Positions 53,345-60,410 of a DNA stretch of 64,000 nucleotides are shown here, piece after piece (position 1 is the first letter of the stretch; each line of letters begins with the position of its first letter). The position numbers and the translations under genes were made by a program. A model generated the notes under the pieces. It made no database searches and had not been told where the DNA came from. It saw nothing but the letters and a program-made list of their open reading frames with translations. The stretch comes from Zongyangia gallinarum (lineage in GTDB: Bacteria; Bacillota; Clostridia; Oscillospirales; Ruminococcaceae): positions 1 through 64,000 of the forward strand of contig CAJFQY010000002.1 of NCBI GenBank assembly GCA_904419315.1, given 5' to 3'.

Positions 53345-54466
53345 GTGCAATTTATCGATTTAAAAAAGCAGTACCAGTTAAATAAAGAAAAGATTGATAA
53401 GGCAGTATTAGAAGTATTGGCAGACGGCCGTTATATTATGGGGCCTCAGGTCAAAGAATTGGAGGAAAGGCTGGCAAAATTTGTTGGCGTTAAACACTGC
53501 ATTTCCTGTTCAAATGGAACCGATGCCATGACCATCCCTTTGATGGCCATGGAGATTAGCGAAGGGGATGCGGTATTTACCACGGCTTTTACCTTTTTCG
53601 CCACTGCTGAGGTCATTGCTCTTCGTGGAGCGGTTCCTGTCTTTGTAGATATCGATCCGGATACTTTTAATATCGATCCTGATGCTCTGGAGATACAGAT
53701 CCAACGGGTTATTGCAGAAGGAAAGTTCAATGCAAAAGCCGTCATTGCCGTTGACCTCTTCGGCCTTCCGGCAGACTATTTCCGTTTGCGGAATGTGGTA
53801 AAGAAATATGGCCTTACCCTGATTGAAGATGGCGCCCAAGGATTTGGTGGGGAAATTATCGGGAAAAGGGCTTGCAGTTTTGGCGACATTGCCACTACCT
53901 CCTTTTTCCCTGCAAAACCTCTGGGATGCTATGGAGATGGCGGAGCAATCTTCCTCAATGACGATGAGATAGCGCAAAAGTGCGAATCCATCCGGGTCCA
54001 TGGAAAGGGAAGCGAAAAATACGACAATGTTCGCATTGGACTCAATGCCCGGCTGGATACTATCCAGGCAGCGATCCTCTCCTGTAAACTCGATATTTTT
54101 CCATCGGAAATTGAAAGTAGACAGAGAGTAGCACAAAAGTATACCGAACTGCTGAACGACATTGTCAAAACTCCGGTGATTCCCAAAGGATTTCTAAGTG
54201 CTTATGCCCAGTATACCGTTATGCTGCCCGAGGATGTACGGAGAGATCAGATCATGGCAGAAATGAAAGAGAAGGGAATCCCAACTTTTGTATACTATCC
54301 TAAGCCCATGCATTTACAGGGCGCGTTTTCGGCTCTGGGTTATAAGCAGGGTGACTTTCCCCATGCGGAGGCGGCGTGTGAAAGGGTACTTTCATTACCA
54401 ATGCATCCTTATTTGGAGGATGAGGAAATAGAGAAAATCGCTACAGCTCTGAGGAAAAGTCTGTAG
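53345..54466 (+). CDS. DegT/DnrJ/EryC1-family sugar aminotransferase (WbpE-like)
   Basis: The 373-residue PLP enzyme begins VQFIDLKKQYQLNKEKIDKA, the typical WbpE/DegT start. It has CSNGTDAMTIPLMA, EDGAQGFGGEI and the Schiff-base Lys in SFFPAKPLGCYGDGGA (~residue 184), followed by the family hallmark GLNARLDTIQAAIL. WbpE aminates C3 of UDP-3-keto-GlcNAcA, using glutamate and linked to WbpB redox cycling. With the WbpA-, WbpB- and WbpD-like genes here, it completes a route to UDP-2,3-diacetamido-2,3-dideoxy-glucuronate. The start is a GTG after AGGAG; ATG 53285 lies inside the previous gene. Confidence 0.9.
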   Translation: MQFIDLKKQYQLNKEKIDKAVLEVLADGRYIMGPQVKELEERLAKFVGVKHCISCSNGTDAMTIPLMAMEISEGDAVFTTAFTFFATAEVIALRGAVPVFVDIDPDTFNIDPDALEIQIQRVIAEGKFNAKAVIAVDLFGLPADYFRLRNVVKKYGLTLIEDGAQGFGGEIIGKRACSFGDIATTSFFPAKPLGCYGDGGAIFLNDDEIAQKCESIRVHGKGSEKYDNVRIGLNARLDTIQAAILSCKLDIFPSEIESRQRVAQKYTELLNDIVKTPVIPKGFLSAYAQYTVMLPEDVRRDQIMAEMKEKGIPTFVYYPKPMHLQGAFSALGYKQGDFPHAEAACERVLSLPMHPYLEDEEIEKIATALRKSL

Positions 54467-54496
54467 ATTGAGTAGTGAGGGGGAGGGGGAACAAAT

Positions 54497-55300
54497 ATGA
54501 AGCCGACATTATTACTGGCCATTGACATCGGCAATACCAATATGGAATTTGGTGTCATTGAACATGGGAAAGTGAAGGCAAACTTTCGCCTAGGGACAAA
54601 TCGTGACGTGACTTCCGATGAAATTGGATTGCTTGTAACGCAATTTTTTTCCATCCAAGGGATTGAGAGAACTGCAATTAAAGACATTATTATCACTTCC
54701 GTAGTACCGCAGGTCATGTATTCTATTACCAATATGATTAAAAAGTATTTCGGCGGTAAATCCCCCCTAATTGTCGGAGAAAATTTGCCATTCCCCATTG
54801 TCAATCGTTATGATAATCCCCATGAGGTGGGAGCGGACCGCTTGGTGGCAGCTATCGCAGCCTACCGCAAATATGGCGGACCTGCTATTGTAGTAGATTT
54901 CGGAACCGCTACCACCTTTGACGCAGTGGCAGAGGATGGCGCCTATCTGGGCGGCTCTATCTATCCTGGAATCAAGATTTCTATGGACGCTCTTTTCCAA
55001 AAGGCTTCCAAGCTTCCACGAGTAGAGTTGGTGGATCCAGGCACTGTCATCGGACGTAATACCGTGCAAAGTATGCAGGCTGGTGCTGTCTACGGATATG
55101 TAGGTGCTGTTAAGAATATTGTGGGCCTCATGCGAGTACACTTAGGAGAAAAAACAAAAGTTATCGCCACAGGTGGACTTTCTAAAATGATTGGCCGCCA
55201 ATCGGGGTTATTTGATTATATTGATAAGGCACTTACTTTGGAGGGCCTAGTCATGATTTATGAAATGTACAAAAATAAGGAAAGTAATACAAAAAAATAA
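54497..55300 (+). CDS. coaX: Type III pantothenate kinase CoaX
   Basis: The 267-residue ASKHA-fold kinase phosphorylates pantothenate, the first step to coenzyme A. It has LLAIDIGNTNMEFGVIEHG (Asp catalytic/metal), HEVGADRLVAAIAA (~115), VDFGTATTFDAV (~133) and GGSIYPGIKISMDALF with TGGLS near the end. All type III motifs are present, with K+-dependent activity expected. It lies 30 bp after the aminotransferase with no terminator between, so it may be carried by glycan-operon transcripts. SD GGGGGAGGGGG. Confidence 0.96.
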   Translation: MKPTLLLAIDIGNTNMEFGVIEHGKVKANFRLGTNRDVTSDEIGLLVTQFFSIQGIERTAIKDIIITSVVPQVMYSITNMIKKYFGGKSPLIVGENLPFPIVNRYDNPHEVGADRLVAAIAAYRKYGGPAIVVDFGTATTFDAVAEDGAYLGGSIYPGIKISMDALFQKASKLPRVELVDPGTVIGRNTVQSMQAGAVYGYVGAVKNIVGLMRVHLGEKTKVIATGGLSKMIGRQSGLFDYIDKALTLEGLVMIYEMYKNKESNTKK

Positions 55301-55340
55301 AAAAGAAAAATCCGGTGGCATCACCGGATTTTTCTTTTTT
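55300..55340. terminator. Bidirectional terminator between coaX and the small membrane protein gene
   Basis: The stem AAAAAGAAAAATCCGGTG / CACCGGATTTTTCTTTTT has loop GCAT. A's on one side and T's on the other allow use from both directions. Confidence 0.92.
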
Positions 55341-55710
55341 AATCTTTGCCCAATCGGGTCAAAATAGAGATCGAGGAAAGAAGCAGACCACCCATGCATA
55401 AACATCGTAGCACCGCTGCAATAGTGTTAAAACTAAAAAAATTGCTCAGCATTTCTTTAAGTTTGCTCTTGGAAATACCCAGTGGAAGGACATAGGAATT
55501 TGAGTCAGATTCATCCTTGGTCCGGTTGGTCACAAATACAGCAGTTGGACCATCAGAACCGCCTATAATACCAATACTTGAGGCCTGTTTCCAACCACCG
55601 ACACGTTTCCATTGACAAAATGGGTGATGCTTACAGAAGAGGGCAGCTATAAAACCGCCTATGGATGTAAACCAAAGAACTTTGTCTTCCAACGGAATTC
55701 TAAATTTCAC
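55339..55710 (-). CDS. Small membrane protein with an OadB-like GIIGGSDGPTAVF motif
   Basis: The 123-residue protein of unknown function has a hydrophobic patch near the N-terminus (VLWFTSIGGFIAALF) and another near the C-terminus (IAAVLRCLCMGGLLLSSISIL). Between them lies SIGIIGGSDGPTAVFVT. That motif closely resembles the signature GIIGGADGPT-like segment of beta subunits of sodium-pumping decarboxylases (OadB/GcdB), which are far larger (~380-430 residues). The GTG start has GGAGG seven bases upstream, and the gene ends in a shared terminator, so it looks genuine. I cannot assign a function. Confidence 0.7.
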   Translation of the reverse strand: MKFRIPLEDKVLWFTSIGGFIAALFCKHHPFCQWKRVGGWKQASSIGIIGGSDGPTAVFVTNRTKDESDSNSYVLPLGISKSKLKEMLSNFFSFNTIAAVLRCLCMGGLLLSSISILTRLGKD

Positions 55711-55864
55711 AGGATGTCCTCCGTTTCCTCAAAATTGGACGAGAGATTCTACAGCCACTGCTAAGCGGACTTAACAACAATGAAAACAAATTTATTTTAC
55801 CAAAAAATGAGGAAAAGGACAACGGGAAAGATGACATACATAGAATAATTATAATAAGTTTTTG
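55711..55864. other. Intergenic region, no gene recognised
   Basis: Together with the terminator and tail to 56020, this is a ~310-bp gap between the small membrane protein gene and merR. AT-rich sequence with a small hairpin CTACAA-7-TTGTAG near 55925-55943; no gene or known RNA is seen. Confidence 0.5.
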
Positions 55865-55897
55865 AAAACGGCATAGCGTTAGCTATGTCGTTTTTTC
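55865..55897 (-). terminator. Probable terminator of the merR gene (bidirectional form)
   Basis: The 13-bp stem AAAACGGCATAGC / GCTATGTCGTTTT has loop GTTA. The T tract is stronger on the plus strand, but the only transcription reaching it is from merR on the minus strand. Confidence 0.75.
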
Positions 55898-56020
55898 GTT
55901 TTATTGATATTTAACTTCAAAAACCCTACAACTCTATATTGTAGTTCTGAAATCTTTATAATATTTTACTCGCATCTGCGAAAAAGAGATGAAAAAATGA
56001 AATCAGAAAAAACCTTTCTT

Positions 56021-56803
56021 TTATCTATCAACATAAACCTGTACTTCATAGTTCCATTGCAGAATACCGGATACAATAATGAGTTGGACCGTGAATGCTG
56101 GGTCCACACCATACTCTATTTTAGCTCTATATACCAGTTCGTCCAATGTGTTTTTTCTATTTTCTTCCGTACAGTTGGCGCAAAGGTATTTTCCTTTTGG
56201 CAATCTTTTTAATCCGTCAATTTCCGCATAATGAATGCAAACAGCAAAGAGCCTTGATAATCCTTTTTCGGTGTATATGCCCGCTAAATCCTCAAAGGAG
56301 AATTGCGCTTCTAGGGCTGGCGTAACTTTTTCATAGAAATGGCTGAGATAATTCCAAAGATTATCAAGGGTTGGCACCTCTAAGGTATCTGATAGCAAAA
56401 TAATGCGCTCGGGGTAATCTTTGAGAAAAATACTGTTGAACTTTTGTTGTCCCTGCAATTTCTTTTCATAGTCGGCTTTGGCTAACTGGATTTTTGATTT
56501 GCTGTATTCTAATGCGGCTATTTTTTCATCGGCCTTTTTCTCTGCTTGCGCTAAAAAGTCTACAATTTTTTCGAGATCATCATATTCTAGCACTTTTTTT
56601 ATCTCCTGCAAAGACAGGTCCATAAGTTGTAAGGCGCGGACTGTATTCAGCCGAACAATGTCCTGTTCGGTATAATAGCGGTAATTGGTCCATTCGTCTT
56701 TTTTGCTTGGCTTTACTAATCCGATGCGGTCATAATGTCGCAGTGTTTCACTCGTTGTATGAACAGCCTTTGCAGCTTCTCCTACTGAAAAATATTTCTT
56801 AAT
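56021..56803 (-). CDS. MerR-family transcriptional regulator without a standard start codon
   Basis: The open frame encodes a full 260-residue MerR regulator. The N-terminal winged helix-turn-helix reads KKYFSVGEAAKAVHTTSETL, then RHYDRIGLVKPSKK and NYRYYTEQDIVRLN. A coiled-coil dimer helix (~70-115) and an effector domain with CANCTEENRK (~190) follow. No ATG, GTG or TTG precedes the HTH. The SD AGGAG lies nine bases before an ATT, exactly where family members begin, so ATT is the inferred start. An ATG inside (56623) would remove the whole DNA-binding domain. It faces a divergent ABC operon across a promoter with a 19-bp spacer. The effector is unknown. It may be a gene whose start codon has mutated. 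Confidence 0.75.
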   Translation of the reverse strand: MKKYFSVGEAAKAVHTTSETLRHYDRIGLVKPSKKDEWTNYRYYTEQDIVRLNTVRALQLMDLSLQEIKKVLEYDDLEKIVDFLAQAEKKADEKIAALEYSKSKIQLAKADYEKKLQGQQKFNSIFLKDYPERIILLSDTLEVPTLDNLWNYLSHFYEKVTPALEAQFSFEDLAGIYTEKGLSRLFAVCIHYAEIDGLKRLPKGKYLCANCTEENRKNTLDELVYRAKIEYGVDPAFTVQLIIVSGILQWNYEVQVYVDR

Positions 56804-56818
56804 TTTTATGTTCTCCTA

Positions 56819-56849
56819 TTGACTTTTGTGTTGCACAAAGGTTTATGAT
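56819..56849 (+). promoter_or_regulatory. MerR-type promoter/operator with 19-bp spacer
   Basis: TTGACT (56819-56824), a 19-bp spacer and TATGAT (56844-56849). The spacer holds the dyad TTTGTG-TTG-CACAAA (56825-56839). A 19-bp spacer with an internal dyad is the hallmark of promoters remodelled by MerR proteins. Confidence 0.85.
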
Positions 56850-56915
56850 TCATTCTAGCAGAGGATGTGGCAGAAATCAATAGATATTTCAGTGCTGTTT
56901 AGGAGGAATAGCTGC

Positions 56916-57566
56916 ATGATAGAACTCAAACATGTAACAAAGCAGTACGGGTAGGCAACCGTACTCAAAAACATCACGTTGTCAATCGACCAACCGGGGA
57001 TATATTGCCTGCTTGGCAGAAATGGAGCAGGCAAAACAACCCTGCTCAAGTCGATCGCCGGGTATCAAAACATTACAAATGGTACGATTCAGGTTGACGG
57101 TAAGACAATAACAACATCCACTTTGGATACAGGGGTTAGCTACATCGAAAATTTTGCAAAGCATTTTAATCTTCCGGTACAAAAGCTAATACGAATTGCC
57201 TCTGAAGTAAACCCCAACTATGATTACGACTTTGCCTTGGAAATGATGGAGCGTTTTGAGTTGGAGGGAAAAAAGAAATTTCATCATCTTTCTCTTGGCA
57301 TGAAAACGATGGTTTCTACGATTATCTGTTTGGCGAGTAATAAAGAGGTCATTCTTTTAGACGAACCTGTCCTCGGATTCGACGCAATTATGCGGGTGGA
57401 GTTTTACGACATGCTGACAGAGAGTTTTCGGAAACATCCTCGCGTTATGATTGTATCCACCCATATCATTGAGGAAATTGCAAAGACAATTCAAAAGCTG
57501 ATCATTATTGATAAAGGAAGCGTCCGCTTCTTTGACACATTGCAATCGGTGGAGACAAATCTATGA
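56916..57566 (+). pseudogene. ABC transporter ATP-binding protein with in-frame amber codon
   Basis: ATG 56916 follows AGGAGG and starts MIELKHVTKQYG, a typical ABC ATPase N-terminus. Codon 13 is TAG (56952-56954). The frame then continues ATVLKNITLSIDQPGIYCLLGRNGAGKTTLL with Walker A, a signature-like HLSLGMKTMVS, Walker B EVILLDEPVLGFDA and a switch His in IVSTHIIEE, for 217 codons in all. Other ATPases of this family often have a Lys or Ser at the stop position, so a single base change (e.g. AAG to TAG) explains it. Restart at TTG 56979 has no SD. It may be a recent pseudogene, or the stop may be read through. The usual permease gene does not follow. Confidence 0.8.
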
Positions 57567-57583
57567 AATATGGAGGAATAAAA

Positions 57584-58246
57584 ATGAAAAGAATCATTTC
57601 ACTCGCATTGTGTCTTATGTTGGTCAGCTGCATCTTGTCGGGCTGTTCGAACGACAGTGAACCATTTGAGGCAAAAAGTTATACGCCAGATATACAGCTG
57701 AGTGAAATCAACCTTGATGTACAGGACAGAGAAATTGAAGTAACCTTGTCCGAGGATAAACAGGTGCATATCCAATATTCCGAAAACAGCAAAGAGTATT
57801 ACGATATTTCTGTTTCTGATGAAAATGTGCTGACCATGACAAGCGCAAGCAACAAGGAATGGACAGATTATATTGGAAGGAAACCCTCTGCCGAAAATCG
57901 GAAAATATCGTTGCAGATCCCGGACGAACTTTTGGAAAACCTTACACTGTCTACAACAAACGAAGATATTACACTTTCTGCCCTGACCGTAACAGGAAGT
58001 ATCAGCATTTCTTCTACTGAAGGGAATATTACCTTTGGAGATTTAGATGTGGGCAATGCCTTGACCCTGAGTGCCAAAAACGGGAATGTTACAGGAACAG
58101 TTGTAGGAAGTTATGACGATTTTTCCATTCAAACAGAAATCAAAAAAGGGGAGTGTAATTTGCCAGATAACAAAGATGACGGAGAAAAAACGCTCCATGT
58201 GTCCAGCAATAATGGCGATGTCAATATTGAGTTTCAAAAAGCATGA
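57584..58246 (+). CDS. DUF4097-type lipoprotein
   Basis: This 220-residue exported lipoprotein has a signal peptide (KRIISLALCLMLVSCILS) and lipobox LSGC (Cys ~22). The mature part is a beta-rich DUF4097/DUF4098-like repeat fold, with recurrent short strands such as LSTTNEDITLSALTVTG, ISSTEGNITFGDL and LSAKNGNVTGTVVG. The family often accompanies MerR/PspC/ABC stress cassettes; its function is unknown. The ATG at 57584 has GGAGG seven bases upstream. An in-frame ATG at 57563 overlaps the ATPase stop (ATGA) and may be the remnant start of a lost permease gene. Confidence 0.8.
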   Translation: MKRIISLALCLMLVSCILSGCSNDSEPFEAKSYTPDIQLSEINLDVQDREIEVTLSEDKQVHIQYSENSKEYYDISVSDENVLTMTSASNKEWTDYIGRKPSAENRKISLQIPDELLENLTLSTTNEDITLSALTVTGSISISSTEGNITFGDLDVGNALTLSAKNGNVTGTVVGSYDDFSIQTEIKKGECNLPDNKDDGEKTLHVSSNNGDVNIEFQKA

Positions 58247-58351
58247 TTATGATTCTTAAAGCCATTGTTCTGTCGCTTTGTTTGAATGTAGATATCAAAT
58301 ATGAAAATTGCTTTTTTCGTCTATATCAATGTCTTTTATACTTTTATTTAC

Positions 58352-58379
58352 TTGCTTTTTTTGAAAAATGTGATATGAT
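58352..58379 (+). promoter_or_regulatory. Promoter of the folT riboswitch transcript
   Basis: TTGCTT (58352-58357), a 16-bp spacer and TATGAT (58374-58379) place the start just before the riboswitch. Confidence 0.6.
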
Positions 58380-58410
58380 AAAGAGGTTCTCACAAGAGAA
58401 TTATACCAAA

Positions 58411-58506
58411 GCAGAGTAGAAGCCCGTGCGTTAAGTGCTGTCCGAACGGGGAGTTGTCGGATGGACGAAAAGGAAACTTGCGGTACGTGCTTCGCATCCC
58501 GCTGCT
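58411..58506 (+). ncRNA. Tetrahydrofolate (THF) riboswitch
   Basis: The sequence follows the THF-I aptamer order. It has GAGTAGA after the P1 strand, GCGTTAAGTG, the GAACGGGGAGTTGTCGG internal loop region, GACGAAAAGG, the CTTGCGGT segment and a closing GCATCCCGCTGC that pairs with the 5' GCAG. It lies directly upstream of a FolT-type ECF transporter gene, the best-known target. Downstream, CCTCTTTTCATGTA (58525-58538) can pair with TACATGAAAGGAGG (58549-58562), hiding the SD. Control is therefore probably at translation start. Confidence 0.88.
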
Positions 58507-58524
58507 GCATCCAAAGAGATTCCC

Positions 58525-58562
58525 CTCTTTTCATGTAGCGAAGAATGTTACATGAAAGGAGG
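58525..58562 (+). promoter_or_regulatory. SD-sequestering stem-loop of the THF riboswitch
   Basis: A 14-bp stem (one G-U pair) with a ~10-nt loop has a 3' strand that contains the AAAGGAGG ribosome-binding site of folT. Confidence 0.8.
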
Positions 58563-58570
58563 TTTGTTTT

Positions 58571-59152
58571 TTGCAAGGAAATATGAAAATCTTATCCAGG
58601 GAATTTTCACTGCTATCCCGTCGAATGAAAGACGCTGTGATGGAAATGAAAAATGTCCGTTCTCTGGCTGGTGCGTCTATGCTGTCAGCATTGGGCGTAG
58701 TAATTCATGCCGCCACAACAGTAATCGCAAGTTTAACCCAGATGATTAGCTTTGCTTTTCTCACTGTAGGCGTCTCTGGACTGCTCTATGGCCCTGTAGT
58801 AACCGGCTGCATTGGTGCTATTACGGACATACTCAAATATTTGGTTAAACCAAATGGTGGATTTTTCCCTGGTTTTACCCTCAGTGAATTTATTCTCGGC
58901 TTTCTGTTTGGATTGTTTTTCTATCAACGGAAAATAACGTTGGCAAGAGTGTTTGCAGCAAAGCTAACGGCAACATTGCTCATCAATTTATTTTTGACAC
59001 CATTGTGGCTGTCAATGATGTATGGCGATGCATTCATTGTACTTTTGTCTGGCAGAATTGTAAAGAATTTGGTAATGCTCCCTATCGAAACCGGATTGCT
59101 TTATTTTTTGTTAAAAAAAGTACAGGAAATTGTGCCCAAAGGGCAAGTATAA
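58571..59152 (+). CDS. folT: Folate-specific ECF transporter S component FolT
   Basis: The 193-residue membrane protein has about six hydrophobic helices. The S-component style segment ALGVVIHAATTVIASLTQMISFAFLTVG (~50-77) is followed by LLYGPVVTGCIGAITDILKYLVKPNGGFFPGFTLSEFILG, common to FolT. It binds folate outside the cell and works with the shared EcfA/EcfA'/EcfT module encoded elsewhere. The THF riboswitch immediately upstream supports the substrate. The start is a TTG eight bases after AAAGGAGG; ATG 58583 is an alternative. Confidence 0.9.
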   Translation: MQGNMKILSREFSLLSRRMKDAVMEMKNVRSLAGASMLSALGVVIHAATTVIASLTQMISFAFLTVGVSGLLYGPVVTGCIGAITDILKYLVKPNGGFFPGFTLSEFILGFLFGLFFYQRKITLARVFAAKLTATLLINLFLTPLWLSMMYGDAFIVLLSGRIVKNLVMLPIETGLLYFLLKKVQEIVPKGQV

Positions 59153-59153
59153 T

Positions 59154-59199
59154 GTTCATATAAAAAGGGGCCCAAATTTGGGCCTCTTTTTATATGAAC
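59154..59199 (+). terminator. Intrinsic terminator of folT
   Basis: A 46-nt inverted repeat (GTTCATATAAAAAGGGGCCC and its complement with one G-U pair) has a T-rich 3' arm. Confidence 0.92.
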
Positions 59200-59276
59200 G
59201 GCTGTAAAATTGATGACCATATCGTTTCAGTATGCACATAGTATAAAAAATTGACGTTTTTCTTATGCAAGATATC

Positions 59277-59305
59277 TTGTCTCTATGGCTGCCTCATGGT
59301 AAAAT
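59277..59305 (+). promoter_or_regulatory. SigA-type promoter for the HAD hydrolase gene
   Basis: TTGTCT (59277-59282), a 17-bp spacer and TAAAAT (59300-59305) lie about 40 bp upstream of the ATG. Confidence 0.6.
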
Positions 59306-59345
59306 AATACGTACAAAATGAGTTTGGGGAAGTGGGTTTGACTAC

Positions 59346-60002
59346 ATGAAATACGATTTGGTACTTTTCGATTTGGATGGCACTATGCTGGATACTGGCA
59401 ACGGGATTTGCGAATGTGCTTGGTCAGTGTTGGACGACCTAGGGCTTCCTAAGCCGGATCGACAGAAAATGCGATTGTTTGTCGGTCCTCCGCTAGAAAT
59501 TACTTTTCCAACAGTAGCTGGGACTGATCCGGAAACCACCGTAAAGGCAGCTGCCATGTATCGTGCCAGATACGATCAATATTCTGACCGTGGCTGCATT
59601 CCTTATAATGGTGTGATTAATGCGCTACAGTTTGTCCATTCTCTTGGAAAGAAAACAGGAGCGGCCACTTTAAAAAAGGAATACCATGCAAGAAGAATGT
59701 TGGTGAAATATAAAATAGCTCCCTATCTGGATTTTATTTCAGGAGTAGATGATGAAGGAAAAAGAGATACAAAAGAACTGGTAGTACAACATGCTATGGA
59801 GGGCCTTGGTATTACAGATAGCAGTAAGGTTGTGCTGGTGGGAGATACCGAATATGATGCTAGAGGCGCATTGGCAGCGGGTATTGATTTTATTGGCGTT
59901 ACCTATGGTTATGGTTTCGCAACAAAAGAGGACGTGGCAAAATATCCCTTTGTTTATGCGGCAGATTCCTTAAACGAAGTCATTGATTTTCTAAATAAAT
60001 AA
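59346..60002 (+). CDS. HAD-superfamily phosphatase (phosphoglycolate phosphatase-like)
   Basis: The 218-residue HAD hydrolase has motif I LFDLDGTMLDT (nucleophile Asp), motif II near the TGAATLKK segment, and motif IV GDTEYDARGALAAG with paired acidic residues. The helical cap domain lies between residues 17 and 90, as in Gph/PgmB-like enzymes. It would remove phosphate from a small metabolite in the cytosol; phosphoglycolate, pyrophosphate or a nucleotide are all possible. It sits alone between its promoter and a bidirectional terminator. Confidence 0.87.
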   Translation: MKYDLVLFDLDGTMLDTGNGICECAWSVLDDLGLPKPDRQKMRLFVGPPLEITFPTVAGTDPETTVKAAAMYRARYDQYSDRGCIPYNGVINALQFVHSLGKKTGAATLKKEYHARRMLVKYKIAPYLDFISGVDDEGKRDTKELVVQHAMEGLGITDSSKVVLVGDTEYDARGALAAGIDFIGVTYGYGFATKEDVAKYPFVYAADSLNEVIDFLNK

Positions 60003-60041
60003 AAACAAAGGGCGAGTAAATATTTCTCGCCCTTTGTTTTT
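60001..60041. terminator. Bidirectional terminator between the HAD gene and the small Asn/Gln-rich gene
   Basis: The 16-bp arms AAAAACAAAGGGCGAG / CTCGCCCTTTGTTTTT have a 9-nt AT loop. Confidence 0.93.
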
Positions 60042-60052
60042 CTATGAAATAG

Positions 60053-60196
60053 TTATCTGTAGTTTTCCTGATTGTTTTCTTCATCGTTTTTGCGATTTTG
60101 GAACTGATTTGGATTTTGTTTGTTCTGAGGTTGGTTTCTCTGAGCATTCTGCGCTTGGTTAGGCTGTTTATTTTGGTTCTGTTTATTTTTTGCCAT
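60053..60196 (-). CDS. Small Asn/Gln-rich protein (47 residues)
   Basis: The minus-strand gene encodes a 47-residue, highly hydrophilic protein made mostly of Asn, Gln, Lys and Pro (starting MAKNKQNQNKQPNQAQN). It has no hydrophobic core. The SD GAGGTG lies seven bases before the ATG, and a bidirectional terminator follows the stop by about 12 bp. The composition recalls small acid-soluble spore proteins of the gamma or minor type, but there is no clear family match by eye. The SD, start and terminator make it likely to be a real gene. Confidence 0.65.
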   Translation of the reverse strand: MAKNKQNQNKQPNQAQNAQRNQPQNKQNPNQFQNRKNDEENNQENYR

Positions 60197-60313
60197 CTTT
60201 TCTCACCTCTCTTTGTATTCATAGGTTTTCCAGTAAGAAAGGTAATATACCCTTTGAACTATCCTTAAAGATTAAAAATATCGGAAATATTTCGTCAAAA
60301 AGGAAAAAATGCC

Positions 60314-60342
60314 TTGACTTAATTATACTGATATGGTATATT
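60314..60342 (+). promoter_or_regulatory. Promoter of the rubrerythrin gene, with a possible operator
   Basis: TTGACT (60314-60319), a 17-bp spacer and TATATT (60337-60342). The dyad TATAC-7-GTATA overlaps the spacer and -10 and could be bound by a peroxide or metal regulator; this is not proven. Confidence 0.65.
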
Positions 60343-60410
60343 TAAGTTGTTCCTAGGAGGAGCAAAATGAACTTAAACTTGAGACATCAATGACAGGGAG
60401 GATTAAAATC

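Noticed and set aside
59980..60222. 80-codon minus-strand frame overlapping the small Asn/Gln-rich gene
   Set aside because: The 47-codon frame at 60053-60196 has the SD and the clean stop/terminator layout. The longer frame is basic low complexity and runs through the terminator.
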